Positions 35,285 through 43,774 are shown, numbered from the stretch's first letter. The stretch is 43,774 nucleotides of DNA from Dehalococcoidia bacterium (GCA_021295915.1 JAGWBK010000016.1:1-43774); one strand, 5' to 3'. The notes: a model not told the origin generated them from the letters alone. Numbers and translations: made by a program.

Positions 35285-36676
35285 GTGGTTAGCGACCGTC
35301 TTCAACCCCATGATATTGGCGCCGAGGAGTCGGTAATCGGCTCCATACTGATCGACGGCGAGTCGATTGCGCGCGTCACCAGTATTCTCAGACCGACCGA
35401 CTTCTACAGCCAGCGCAACCGCAAGTGCTTTGAGGCGTGCATCGCGCTGTACGAGAGAAACGGCGCGATCGACCAGATCTCCGTAGCGCACGAGATCTCC
35501 TCCACCGAGGAGGGTGCGCTTGAGCAGGTTGGCGGGGCCGAGTACCTAGCCCGGCTCGTGTCGACCGTACCCACGTCGTTCCACATCGAGCACTACGCCA
35601 ACATCGTGCGTGAGGCGTCGATTCTCAGGCACGTCATCCGCGCCGGCGGAGAGATTGCCGAGCTTGGTTACGATGGCGGACCCGAGGTCGAACCTGTGCT
35701 CGACAGGGCCGAAGAGGTGGTCTTCGGCATCCGCAGCGGGCGGAACGACAAGGGCTTCACCCACATCCGCCAGTACCTCGACAACTACATGGAGGAGACA
35801 GGTGCGCTGCACGACCCCTCCAGAGTCTCGCTTGCTCCGGTAGTGACAGGGTTCCCCAGCCTCGACGAGCTTCTCGGCGGCGGGCTACAGCGCTCTGACT
35901 TGATCATCCTCGCGGCAAGACCCAGCCTTGGAAAGAGCACGCTCGCGCTCAACATGGCACGCAACGCGGCGGACCAGGGCTACTCGGCCGCGCTGTTCAG
36001 CCTGGAGATGAGCGGCGAACAGATCGCGGCGAGGCTCCTGGCGTCCGAGGCCGACATCGACAGCCACAGGCTGCGCATGAACCTGATCCGCGAGGACGAG
36101 GAGGTGCGAGTTCTCGATGCCGTCGGGCTGCTGTCCGACCTGCAGATCTACGTGGACGAGACTCCGTTCCAGTCGGCCATGGAGCTGCGAAGCAAGGCTC
36201 GCCGGCTTCAGCAGGAGAGCGGACTCGACCTGCTGATCATCGACTACCTGCAGCTTGTGGACGTCGGCAGAAACGACAATCGCGCGGTCGCACTGGGCGA
36301 GGTATCGCGCTCACTGAAGGCGCTTGCCCGCGAGTTGGACATCCCGGTAATGGCCTGTTCCCAGTTGAGCAGGGCAATCGAGCAGAGGCCGAACCACAGG
36401 CCGCTGCTGTCCGACCTTCGAGAATCCGGCTCGATCGAGCAGGACGCCGACGTGGTGGCATTCATTCATCGTGAGGACCAGTACACCTCGCGAGAGGACT
36501 GGGAGCGTAAGTCCCCCACGGACCCGTACCCCGAAAATATCGCGGAGATCATCGTATCCAAGCACCGGAACGGACCGGTCGGGACAGTGCCGCTATACTT
36601 CCGCAACGACCGGGTGCGATTCGAGCCGCTTGCGGAAACAAGCCCAGCGCGTGCCATGGAGTACGTGGGGACGTGA
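35285..36676 (+). CDS. dnaB: Replicative DNA helicase DnaB
   Basis: A 463-residue RecA-type hexameric helicase that unwinds the replication fork. The N-terminal domain (QPHDIGAEESVIGSILID) and linker occupy residues 1-170. The helicase domain has Walker A AARPSLGKSTLALNMA (usually PGMGKT), FSLEMSGEQIAARLLASE, Walker B LLIIDYLQLV and the arginine-finger region ACSQLSRAIEQRPNHRP with LSDLRESGSIEQDADVV. Start is GTG 35285. It lies 72 bp after rplI and just before the DnaD-domain and DnaC-like genes, so helicase, probable primosome factor and loader-like ATPase appear to be made together. Confidence 0.95.
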   Translation: MVSDRLQPHDIGAEESVIGSILIDGESIARVTSILRPTDFYSQRNRKCFEACIALYERNGAIDQISVAHEISSTEEGALEQVGGAEYLARLVSTVPTSFHIEHYANIVREASILRHVIRAGGEIAELGYDGGPEVEPVLDRAEEVVFGIRSGRNDKGFTHIRQYLDNYMEETGALHDPSRVSLAPVVTGFPSLDELLGGGLQRSDLIILAARPSLGKSTLALNMARNAADQGYSAALFSLEMSGEQIAARLLASEADIDSHRLRMNLIREDEEVRVLDAVGLLSDLQIYVDETPFQSAMELRSKARRLQQESGLDLLIIDYLQLVDVGRNDNRAVALGEVSRSLKALARELDIPVMACSQLSRAIEQRPNHRPLLSDLRESGSIEQDADVVAFIHREDQYTSREDWERKSPTDPYPENIAEIIVSKHRNGPVGTVPLYFRNDRVRFEPLAETSPARAMEYVGT

Positions 36677-36686
36677 GGATTCTCCA

Positions 36687-37379
36687 CTGACGCCAAAGCA
36701 GAAGCAGACGGAGCCCTACCCAGGCTTTCCACGGAGGGTACACAGAGTACCGGTGCCCGCGCCGCTGCTCGGGTCGCTGCTCGCCCAGATAGACGACATG
36801 GCGGAGCTCAAGTGCACGCTGAGGGCAGTCGCACTGCTCAGCCAGAAGAGGGGTTATCCGAGGTTCGTCACCCTCCAGGAACTTCAGGCCGATGAGAGTC
36901 TCCTGCGAGCGATTCCGGTGGAGGGTGAAACACAACCTGCTGAGCTGATCGAGAAGGCGCTGGGAAACGCGGTGCGAAGAGGAACTCTCGCCTTCGCAAT
37001 CGTCAACGCTGACGGCAGGCGCCAGCCCATATTCGGGCTGAACTCCGAGTTTGACAGAACGGCGCTGGAGAAGGCCGCCTCGCAGCCTCCACCCTGGTCT
37101 GAGACGCACCAGGAGCCGCCGGATCCGTCCGTTGAGCGTCCGAATGTCTTCGAGATGTACGAGCAGAACATCGGTATGATGAGTCCCATGATTGCGGACG
37201 CGCTGCTCGAAGCCGAGGAGATGTATCCCGAAGAGTGGATCGAGGACGCCATCGAAGAGGCCGTTGTGCAGAACAAGCGAAGCTGGCGTTACATCTCGCG
37301 GATTCTCGAACGCTGGGAGCTGGAGGGCAGAGGGCCAAGGGACGTTGGCGGAACTCCACGAATGGCGGGGAGATACTAG
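36687..37379 (+). CDS. DnaD-domain primosome protein
   Basis: About 230 residues. The C-terminal part (FEMYEQNIGMMSPMIADAL, then EEWIEDAIEEAVVQNKRSW and YISRILERWE) is the DnaD/DnaB_2 domain that binds DNA and remodels it for primosome assembly in Firmicutes. The N-terminal part (PVPAPLLGSLLAQIDDMAEL) looks like a winged-helix region as in other Chloroflexota DnaD-like proteins. The start is difficult: no ATG, GTG or TTG suits the spot. CTG at 36687 has GAGGA seven bases upstream and just clears the dnaB stop; GTG 36651 would overlap dnaB, and GTG 36751 would cut into the conserved N-terminus. I chose CTG. Confidence 0.78.
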   Translation: MTPKQKQTEPYPGFPRRVHRVPVPAPLLGSLLAQIDDMAELKCTLRAVALLSQKRGYPRFVTLQELQADESLLRAIPVEGETQPAELIEKALGNAVRRGTLAFAIVNADGRRQPIFGLNSEFDRTALEKAASQPPPWSETHQEPPDPSVERPNVFEMYEQNIGMMSPMIADALLEAEEMYPEEWIEDAIEEAVVQNKRSWRYISRILERWELEGRGPRDVGGTPRMAGRY

Positions 37380-37434
37380 ACAGACCGTTTCTGTCGCTCG
37401 ACGCCAGCTACGTCGAGTCACTAAGGTTGAGGCT

Positions 37435-38841
37435 ATGGAGAACCTCGGGGACATCCTAAAGAGAATGCGGGAGAACCGTTCTGTCAACGGCGACAGCACC
37501 GGAAGTCTCCCGCCTGATGAGCCTGCCGAAGACGTCTGTCCGGTCTGCGACGGAAGGCTGTGGCTTGCGGTCGAAGCTCCGGTCGGACACGCGGACTTCG
37601 GGAAGGTAGAGCCCTGTCAGTGCCAGGCAGATATCGACCTCAGCGAGCGGTCAACCAGGCTGCGCCGCTACTCAAACCTTGGGTCGCTCTCCAGGCTGAC
37701 TTTCGGCTCTGCGGACCCTGAAGGCATCGCCAGCGATCCGGAGAGCAAGCGCCTGTACAGGATTGCCTACGAGGCTGCACTCGCCTACGCTGAACAGCCA
37801 CTGGGCTGGCTGGTACTGACAGGCCCACACGGCTCAGGCAAGACGCATCTCGCCGCGGCAATCTCCAATCACTGCATCGAACAGGGACGTCCCGTCTTCT
37901 TCGTCCACGTACCCGACCTGCTCGACGACCTGCGGTCCACATATTCGCCAACGAGCGAACTCTCATACTCAGAGCTGTTCGAGCAGGTCAATGAGGCCCC
38001 ACTGCTGGTGCTGGACGGGCTTGGGACACAGAGTCCCACACCCTGGGCGCAGGAGAAGCTGCAGCAGATATTCAACCGGCGTGCTAACTCGGAGCTTCCG
38101 ACAATCGTCACCACAGCCGCCCAGATGAGCGACGTCGACCCTTACATTGCCAGTCGAATGTCACGCCCGACGCTCAGCCGAGTGGTTGAAATTCGGGGCG
38201 ACAGTCCTGCACCAACCCGCAGCCTGGGACGCGTACCATCCGAGATGGTCGGGCGCATGACTTTCGATACCTTCGACACCCGCGGCAATTCGGCCTCGGC
38301 TGAGCAGCAACGCAGCCTCACGTATGCGTTCGAGAGCGCGAGGGCATGGGCTGAGACACCGGACGGCTGGCTCTCCCTGTTCGGCGAGACTGGCGCGGGC
38401 AAGACCCACCTGTCGGTTGCGATCGCGGAAAGTCGTCTGTCACGAGGATTACCCGTCTTCTTCGCGTTTGTTCCTGAGTTGATGGACTATCTGAGGTTTA
38501 CATTCGACCCCAACAGCCGTGTCGCTTACGACCGCGTCTTCGACGAGGTCAGAAATGCGCCTATGCTGATTCTCGACGATCTCGGCGTTGAATATCGCAG
38601 CGACTGGGCATACGAAAAGCTCTACCAGATCGTCGTGCATCGACATAACCAACGTATGCCAACGGTAATCACCACCAGCCTTAACGTGTTGGACACGACT
38701 GGGCCGATCGTCTCACGCATTCGGGACGAGTTGAGCGGGATGCTCATCCGGGTGGACGCGCCGGACTACCGCGTCAAGCGACGCGGAGGAAACAGGCAGG
38801 GCACTCCTGAACACCGTCCGCGACGGGGCAACCGCCGGTAG
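37435..38841 (+). CDS. DnaC/IstB-like protein with two tandem ATPase domains
   Basis: A 468-residue protein, about twice the size of DnaC or DnaI loaders. A zinc-like motif (CPVCDG then CQCQ) at residues 35-65 is followed by two AAA+ modules. Module 1: Walker A TGPHGSGKTHLAAA near 130, Walker B-like LLVLDGLG, where the usual second acidic residue is Gly, and ASRM. Module 2: Walker A FGETGAGKTHLSVA near 320, Walker B LILDDLG intact, and SRIRDEL as arginine finger. Module 2 is probably the active ATPase and module 1 a binding or regulatory copy. ATG 37435 follows the DnaD gene by 55 bp. Role: likely loading DnaB onto DNA. A transposition IstB is less likely, since no istA is nearby. Confidence 0.85.
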   Translation: MENLGDILKRMRENRSVNGDSTGSLPPDEPAEDVCPVCDGRLWLAVEAPVGHADFGKVEPCQCQADIDLSERSTRLRRYSNLGSLSRLTFGSADPEGIASDPESKRLYRIAYEAALAYAEQPLGWLVLTGPHGSGKTHLAAAISNHCIEQGRPVFFVHVPDLLDDLRSTYSPTSELSYSELFEQVNEAPLLVLDGLGTQSPTPWAQEKLQQIFNRRANSELPTIVTTAAQMSDVDPYIASRMSRPTLSRVVEIRGDSPAPTRSLGRVPSEMVGRMTFDTFDTRGNSASAEQQRSLTYAFESARAWAETPDGWLSLFGETGAGKTHLSVAIAESRLSRGLPVFFAFVPELMDYLRFTFDPNSRVAYDRVFDEVRNAPMLILDDLGVEYRSDWAYEKLYQIVVHRHNQRMPTVITTSLNVLDTTGPIVSRIRDELSGMLIRVDAPDYRVKRRGGNRQGTPEHRPRRGNRR

Positions 38842-39209
38842 ATGTCCGAGTACTGCACCTTCTGTGAGATAGTCGCGGGTCGACTGCCCTCCAGGGTAGT
38901 CCACGAAGAGGCTGACATCCTGGTGTTCAAGAACCGCTTGAACTGGTACGACGTTCAGCTACGACCCAGGAGGAGCTATGGGTAAGCGGGGAGATGCTGG
39001 CTCGCATGGGGCAGATTGCGGTCGAACTCGGGAGCGAGTCCTGCCCAAACGGCTACAGGACCGTCTCCAACTTCGGTGACGATGGCCAACAGTCTCAAAT
39101 TCACGGCCATGTCCACTTGATCGGCGGCGAACCGCTCGGCCTCTACGTGAATGGGACGCTCCCGCCAAAGGCTCTCCACTACCTACGCCAGTCTGAAAAT
39201 CCGAGCTAG
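38842..39209 (+). pseudogene. HIT-family (histidine triad) protein gene, frameshifted by an internal deletion
   Basis: ATG 38842 directly follows the TAG of the DnaC-like gene. The first frame encodes SEYCTFCEIVAGRLPSRVVH and NRLNWYDV, then runs into a TAA at 38983-38985. From about 38964 a second frame continues the protein with TQEELWVSGEMLARMGQ and the histidine triad IHGHVHLIGG, ending at 39209. HIT proteins normally have a VPKxH-type segment at the join, which is missing here, so about 8-10 codons plus a frame-shifting remainder were lost. HIT proteins are nucleotide hydrolases or transferases. The triad is present but cannot be made in frame from the start. The 3' end overlaps the convergent PAP2-like gene. 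Confidence 0.75.
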
Positions 39210-39785
39210 CCTGATCGCCATCATCAGGATCGGCATCAGCAGGTCGCGCAACCTGAAGACGAGGTACGTGACCGGAGCCGCGATAGCAGCCCCAGCGAAA
39301 ATGTCCAGCGGGTAGTGTACGCCCGCATACACTCGCGCCAGGCCATATAGTATCGCCGCCGCAAGGGCGAAGTAGCCGAGCCTGCGGTTGACTCCCCATA
39401 TGCCAAAGGCCAGTCCGAATACCGCTGCGACGGCGTTCGAGGGAAACGAGGAGTCCGTCGGCTCGTAGAACAGCAGCGAGACATCGTTGTCCACGAATGG
39501 CCTTGGTCTGAAGTAGAAGAGGTTGAGGATGAATACGACGGAGTTGGACAACGCCATCGACGCGAGGGCCACGAATACGCCAAGCTGCCGCTGCACTCTG
39601 AGCTCACGGTCCGGATCTATGAACCACATGAAGATGAGCATAAGCGCAAGCGCGATTGGCATCAGGTAGTCGCTGACAACCCACTGGGCGACTCTGTCGA
39701 TGAACGGCGCCGTTCCGACGAAGCCATTCATCAGCATGAACAGGTCCGTGTCCACAGCGTTCAGCGCCTCAGGCAAAAATTCCAC
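39183..39785 (-). CDS. PAP2-superfamily membrane phosphatase-like protein
   Basis: A 200-residue membrane protein with about five or six hydrophobic helices and the PAP2 frame: FYFRPRPF (motif C1), SSFPSNAVAAV (C2) and ARVYAGVHYPLDIFAG (C3, with catalytic His and Asp). PAP2 enzymes dephosphorylate lipid phosphates such as undecaprenyl diphosphate or phosphatidate. The C1 Lys is replaced (Asn or Ile at that place) and the C2 His is Ala, so activity is doubtful; C3 is nearly normal. GTG start at 39785 overlaps the end of the upstream membrane-protein gene by 25 bp, implying coupling. The 3' end overlaps the broken HIT gene. Confidence 0.8.
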   Translation of the reverse strand: MEFLPEALNAVDTDLFMLMNGFVGTAPFIDRVAQWVVSDYLMPIALALMLIFMWFIDPDRELRVQRQLGVFVALASMALSNSVVFILNLFYFRPRPFVDNDVSLLFYEPTDSSFPSNAVAAVFGLAFGIWGVNRRLGYFALAAAILYGLARVYAGVHYPLDIFAGAAIAAPVTYLVFRLRDLLMPILMMAIRLARIFRLA

Positions 39786-40180
39786 CAGTACCTGAGGCTG
39801 TGAGCGAGCGAGAGGGCGTAGTTGGTGTCTCTCAGGCTGTCGAGGCCGGCTTCGGGGTCAGCTTCTGGACCTCGCATCCGGTGGTTGACGATAGACGTGA
39901 CCACAAGCGTCGCTACGACCGCAGCGGAGGCTCCGAAAAAGAAGAAGAGCGCCTGAGTCGGGGCATCGAGGCCGCCCTCGTAATCGTTGATGTTGCGCGT
40001 GCCGGTCGAGAAGAAAAGCACGAACCCGCAGACTGTTAGCGCCAGCGCCAGAGTTCTTGCTATTAGCCGCGACTTGAATAGCAGCAGTCCCCTGACGTCA
40101 CCTACTGAGAAGGCAAGCTGCAGGATGCCCAGTGTCGAGACAAATACGCCAAGACAGTAGTCGGTCGCAAAGGTGAACAT
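39761..40180 (-). CDS. Membrane protein of unknown function
   Basis: A 139-residue protein with three hydrophobic helices (around 8-28, 42-60 and 76-98) and a polar C-terminus (MRGPEADPEAGLDSLRDTNY, then LAHSLRYWWNF). I recognise no family or catalytic motif. ATG 40180 has no obvious Shine-Dalgarno. It overlaps the PAP2-like gene by 25 bp on the same strand, so the two are probably cotranslated and may act together in lipid or envelope metabolism; that is inference from position only. Confidence 0.65.
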   Translation of the reverse strand: MFTFATDYCLGVFVSTLGILQLAFSVGDVRGLLLFKSRLIARTLALALTVCGFVLFFSTGTRNINDYEGGLDAPTQALFFFFGASAAVVATLVVTSIVNHRMRGPEADPEAGLDSLRDTNYALSLAHSLRYWWNFCLRR

Positions 40181-40231
40181 AGTCGGTAGAGGTGGATGAG
40201 GCCGGCCGCTACACGTCGATGGCGCTGGAGC

Positions 40232-41158
40232 CTACTCCAGCGGAATCTCAGTACACCAGTCCTGGTACTTGGGGTTGCCGCCCCTGATCAGGTCGACGTA
40301 GGTGTCGCTGATCTTCTGTGTGATGGGCCCGACGCCGCCATCCCCTATAGGCCTCCTGTCCAGCGAGCCAACCGGCGTGACGTGTGCCGCAGTGCCGGTC
40401 AGGAACACCTCGTCGGCGAGATACAACTCGCTCCGACGTATGTTGCGCTCGACTACCTCTATGCCGAGCTCCTCGCGGGCGAGGGTCATGGCAGAGTCTC
40501 GCGTGATTCCAGTGAGGTTGTTGTCGGAGACAGGCGGAGTGAAGATCTGGCCGTTGTTGACCAGGAAGAGGTTCTCACCCGATCCTTCGGACACATCGCC
40601 GCCGGTCGTCAGCATGATCGCCTCGTCGAACCCGGCCAGTGTGGCCTCGGTCTTGGCGAGGATGGAGTTGACGTAGTGGCCGCTGATCTTCACCCTGGGA
40701 GGAATGATCGTGTCGTCGATGCGCCTCCAGGACGAGGTCGTGCAGTGGATCGCGCCCTCGGCCTCGATGTAACTGCCGAACGGAACGGCGATCAGGGTGA
40801 AGTCGCTCTCCAGTTCCTGGAGCTTGAGGTTGGCGACCAGCTCCTGGCTCTTGTAGGCGAGCGGCCTGATGTAGAGGTCTTGCTTGTACCCGCAGCTCTG
40901 CAGCAGCTCTATGGTTATGTTGCACAGGTCTTCTGTTGTGTACGGAATGTCCATGAGCATCATGCGGCAGCCCTGAAGCAGCCGATCGTAGTGCTCTGCC
41001 ATTCGGAATACGTAGAGCTTACCCTGCTCTTCGTTCCAGTTGCCGCGTACACCCTCGAATACGGCGGTGCCGTAGTGGAGGGCGTGAGTCATAACGCTTA
41101 CCTGAGCGTCTTCGATTGGGACTATCTGTCCACGGAAGAAGGCAAGCGATTTAGGCAT
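40232..41158 (-). CDS. ilvE: Branched-chain amino acid aminotransferase
   Basis: A 308-residue fold-type IV PLP aminotransferase that makes or degrades leucine, isoleucine and valine using glutamate and 2-oxoglutarate. Key regions: HALHYGTAVFEGVRGNW near the N-terminus, RPLAYKSQEL, the PLP Lys in RVKISGHYVNSILAKTEA near 155-165, and EGSGENLFLVNNGQIFTPP, which holds the phosphate-binding segment. The length is normal. ATG 41158 has GGGAG upstream on the minus strand. It stands alone, 51 bp from the membrane-protein gene and next to the helicase pseudogene. Confidence 0.93.
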   Translation of the reverse strand: MPKSLAFFRGQIVPIEDAQVSVMTHALHYGTAVFEGVRGNWNEEQGKLYVFRMAEHYDRLLQGCRMMLMDIPYTTEDLCNITIELLQSCGYKQDLYIRPLAYKSQELVANLKLQELESDFTLIAVPFGSYIEAEGAIHCTTSSWRRIDDTIIPPRVKISGHYVNSILAKTEATLAGFDEAIMLTTGGDVSEGSGENLFLVNNGQIFTPPVSDNNLTGITRDSAMTLAREELGIEVVERNIRRSELYLADEVFLTGTAAHVTPVGSLDRRPIGDGGVGPITQKISDTYVDLIRGGNPKYQDWCTEIPLE

Positions 41159-41236
41159 CTGAATATACTCCCTGAGTAGTTGGATCGCCGCACATTATAG
41201 CCAATGGCTATCGCACGGACAATGAAGAATCGATAC

Positions 41237-43699
41237 TTATGTAACTAAGATACTACTGCACATCCGGAATCTACAACACGGTGCAATAGCGTAGCTTAGT
41301 GCTGGGGGGCACTCAGCAGCAATAATGTCGGCTCCTGCGATCAGTACGACATCGTTTGGATGCCTTAGTGTCGAGCAACGATCTGACAACTCACTATTCG
41401 CCTGAACTTCTGTCAGTTTCAGTTTCTTCCGCCTGATGTCCAAGTTGTCTGAAATGGGAAGATCACTTTCAATGGCCTGAGATCGAAGCAAGTTACCGAA
41501 GAAGCCCGGGTTAGAAATCGCTCCCTTCGCGCTGTCACTTAGGAAAACAGGAATAAGAGTCTCCCATCGAGGGACACCTTGATCATTCTGCCAACGGATC
41601 TTGTAAAGTGTTAGCGTACCCGATTCAGGGCCCAAGATTCTGGTATATTCACCTTTGAATTCGGGCGACTTGGCGAAATCGACCAAATCTCTAAAGAACG
41701 GACTCGCGAAGTCCATAGGGACTACATTCTGCCTGCGTGTCGCGATCCGGCGATCCACTGTCACGCGCACGACTGTCGCACGAGGAGGAAACTCTGAGTA
41801 TCGGCCCCGCAATTCCTCTGGCAGCTGAATTTCCAAGGTTCGCCCACTAACAGGCTGCTGAAAAAGGCTTGCTGAAGCCTCGTTCTTTGGGTTGGCGAGA
41901 TACAATGCACTCACCAGTCCAACTGCCCTGGGGGTTATAGCCCTCCACATGTGCGAATAGGTTTTCTTGCTGCCGTTTCGCTTCCCGCGCGCGTTCAATT
42001 GCCGCATCAATTTCAGCGTCGGTGCGAGAGACGTCCATCGACCGGTTTGCACTCAGGATGGATGCGATATCCAGGCGCTCAAGGAGGTCACCTATGATTT
42101 CAGTTTCGAGTCCATCTCTATAGTCGTCGTCAACCTCGGCCATATCTTGAGCGATGCTCTCCACCCTATCTAGCATCATGCTAAGCGTCTTGTTGTCAAA
42201 TCCATCTTCAGCCGTGAGGTTAAAGACAATGACTCGCTTCTGCTGTCCGTAACGATAAAGTCTACCGGCACGCTGCACGAGTCGGCTAGGATTCCAAGGC
42301 AGGTCATAGTTGACCAAGATGTGACATCGATCGTGCAGGTTGATACCTTCGCCTCCAGCTTCAGTTGAGACCATGAACTGGGCCGTATCGTTGAAAGTAT
42401 CAATGTTGGTCCGCTTTTCGGACAGAGACATAGATCCGTTGATCTGGGCGACACCACCATCAGGATGGCGCTCTCTCAACGCTGTAACGAGATAATCCTG
42501 ATTGGCTCGATATTCAGTGAAGACTAGAAGTCGTTCGTTTGCTCTGTAAATTGGATCGACAATCTCAGAAAGAAATCTTCTGAGTTTAAGATCGTCCCGC
42601 TTTACTTGTTTTGCTGTGGTAAGTAACTGGGCGATCTGCCTCTGCTCATCTTCAAAGAAAGGGTTGGCACCAATGTTGGAAACGACAATGGTGTCAGACA
42701 CCTCTCCGAGATCGTCCGCGTTATCCAAGCCTTCTTCGAACGCTTCCTCCATCTCTTCTAGGGTAGGAACTAGGCCATCAACTAAGCGGCTCTCGTTTTC
42801 GCCTCGCAGCCGTGAGGCACGGCGCTCCAGCGCCCTCTCTATCGCTGCGATGCTTGATGACGCAAGCTTGCGATACGTGGTCATCACAAATCCAATGGCG
42901 CGTCCTGTTGTACCACCCGCCTCAGATGCCGCATAGCCGTAGCGTAAGTACGACTGCAACTGCGCATCAAACACTCTCGCAGATTCAGAGAGTGGGACAT
43001 CTACTCTGTTCGTCGTTTGCCCACGAAAGATGAAATTGCCGCTAACGTCGGTGACAAGACTCTTACGATTGCGCAGTACCAATTCAGCGACAACTGCTGG
43101 GTCGCTGGAAATCCGCCTAAACCGCTCAACCAAATCTGGGCGAAGGAGTAGTAGCAAATTGACGAACTGGTGCGTTCTCCCCTGGTGAGGGGTACCGGTC
43201 AGGAACAAGAAGGAGTCCGTCATGTCCTTAAGCCTTTCGGCCAACTGGTACCGCTGTGTTACTGCTTGCCCTTCGATTCTGCTCAGGTGATGGGCCTCGT
43301 CGAAAACGATCACATCCCATTCGCCAGAATCGCCGAAAATCGGGCTGTGGCTGTCGGACTTTGCTCTATCTATAGATACAATGACCTTGTCGTACGTCGC
43401 CCAGTGCGAAGGCTGATTGATGTTGAAGTCCAGCCCGTATATGCGGAAGTCTTCGTTGAACTTGTACCGCATCTCATCTTGCCACTGACGTACTACGCCC
43501 GCCGGGCAAACTACCAGTACTCGCCTCGCTTGACGACGGCGTTTCTTTGCCGCGAGCAAGAGACCGATTTCAATCGTTTTCCCTAACCCCACATCGTCAG
43601 CGATAAGCCAGTTTGAGTGATCTGAATTCATTATCCGGTGAACCAGATCAATCTGGTGGGGCAACGGATCTACATCAAGTCGGTCGAGCGCGCCTGTAA
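41237..43699 (-). pseudogene. SNF2-type helicase gene, frameshifted and cut by an IS element
   Basis: The minus-strand frame from the IS edge encodes DPLPHQIDLVHRIM, Walker A ADDVGLGKTIEIGLLLA, VFDEAHHLSR (DEAH), FLTGTPHQGRTHQF (motif III), MVSTEAGGEGINLHDRCH (motif V) and RLVQRAGRLYRYGQQKRV (motif VI), a complete SNF2 core. Near 41926-41934 one extra base in a CCC or GGGGG run shifts the frame. The protein continues in the second frame (AVGLVSALYLANPKNEASAS) to 41237. The N-terminus beyond 43699 is replaced by IS sequence. SNF2 helicases of this subtype occur in DISARM (DrmD) and other defence loci, but also outside defence. The region looks less GC-rich than its neighbours, suggesting acquisition by transfer. 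Confidence 0.85.
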
Positions 43700-43774
43700 G
43701 AGGGTGTCTGAGAAGTCATTTCAGGTAGGGACAGCCAGTCGGCGTAGCATCAGCCTGACCATGGCAGCATACAC
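43700..43774 (-). mobile_element. End of an IS5-like insertion sequence with transposase C-terminus
   Basis: On the minus strand the last 17 transposase codons read VYAAMVRLMLRRLAVPT with the stop at 43721-43723. YAAMxRxMLRRLA is the typical C-terminus of IS5-family transposases. The adjoining bases at about 43700, GAGGGTGTCTGAGAAGTCA read on the plus strand, look like the terminal inverted repeat of such elements. Helicase coding resumes immediately beyond it, so the element inserted into that gene. The rest of the IS is outside the window, so family, second end and target duplication cannot be confirmed. Confidence 0.65.

Noticed and set aside
37192-37434. Extended N-terminus for the DnaC-like gene
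   Set aside because: This part lies in another frame inside the conserved DnaD domain of the preceding gene; ATG 37435 is the natural start.
37435-38841. IstB-type transposition helper
   Set aside because: There is no istA or IS end nearby, and the gene is embedded between dnaB, a DnaD-domain gene and a HIT gene.
40196-41179. 327-codon plus-strand frame opposite ilvE
   Set aside because: It is longer than ilvE but is the antisense shadow; ilvE has complete PLP-enzyme motifs and a ribosome-binding site.
1-43774. CRISPR arrays or tRNA genes
   Set aside because: No regularly spaced direct repeats and no cloverleaf-like sequence with a T-loop GTTCRANNC were found on reading.

Overview
The window reads as a chromosomal segment of a GC-rich, probably free-living, aerobic heterotroph. 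Gene content suits the Chloroflexota, most likely the SAR202/Dehalococcoidia side: paralogous dehydrogenases, a lone molybdopterin hydroxylase subunit with XdhC/MocA maturation genes, acyl-CoA dehydrogenase pairs, and an rplI-dnaB-dnaD-dnaC-like primosome cluster. That placement is an inference from gene content, not from a marker phylogeny. No rRNA, tRNA or CRISPR array was seen.

Left flank (1-8637). This is a decayed accessory or defence-like region. Positions 409-6067 hold one very large helicase gene of the DEAD/DEAH + DUF1998 type, about 1885 codons, whose size and architecture match DruE of the Druantia anti-phage systems. It is wrecked by five in-frame stops and one frameshift. A fragment of an unrecognised gene precedes it. 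An almost gene-free stretch, a doubtful small ORF and an intact 610-residue coiled-coil protein of unknown function follow it.

Middle (8632-33189). This is metabolic. A minus-strand run carries XdhC, MocA and AlkD. A thiolase stands next to it. A plus-strand catabolic block (two tandem zinc alcohol dehydrogenases, two SDRs and a DUF4432 sugar-epimerase-like protein) faces an RraA-type aldolase and is followed by an MFS carrier. Together these look like uptake and oxidation of an unusual sugar acid or polyol. Then come a two-subunit acyl-CoA dehydrogenase, a SulP transporter, endonuclease Q, a Rieske fusion protein, an SMP-30 lactonase, a large lipoprotein metallopeptidase and a xanthine-dehydrogenase-type catalytic subunit.

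Right part (33258-41158). This is informational and core: RNase D, ribosomal protein L9 with an acidic tail, DnaB helicase, a DnaD-domain protein, a double DnaC-like ATPase, a broken HIT gene, a PAP2-like membrane protein, a second membrane protein and IlvE.

Right flank (41237-43774). A SNF2-type helicase gene is disrupted twice, by a frameshift in a homopolymer and by an IS5-like element whose end lies at the window edge. Both flanks therefore carry dead large helicases of classes common in anti-phage systems, while the core between them is intact apart from the HIT gene.
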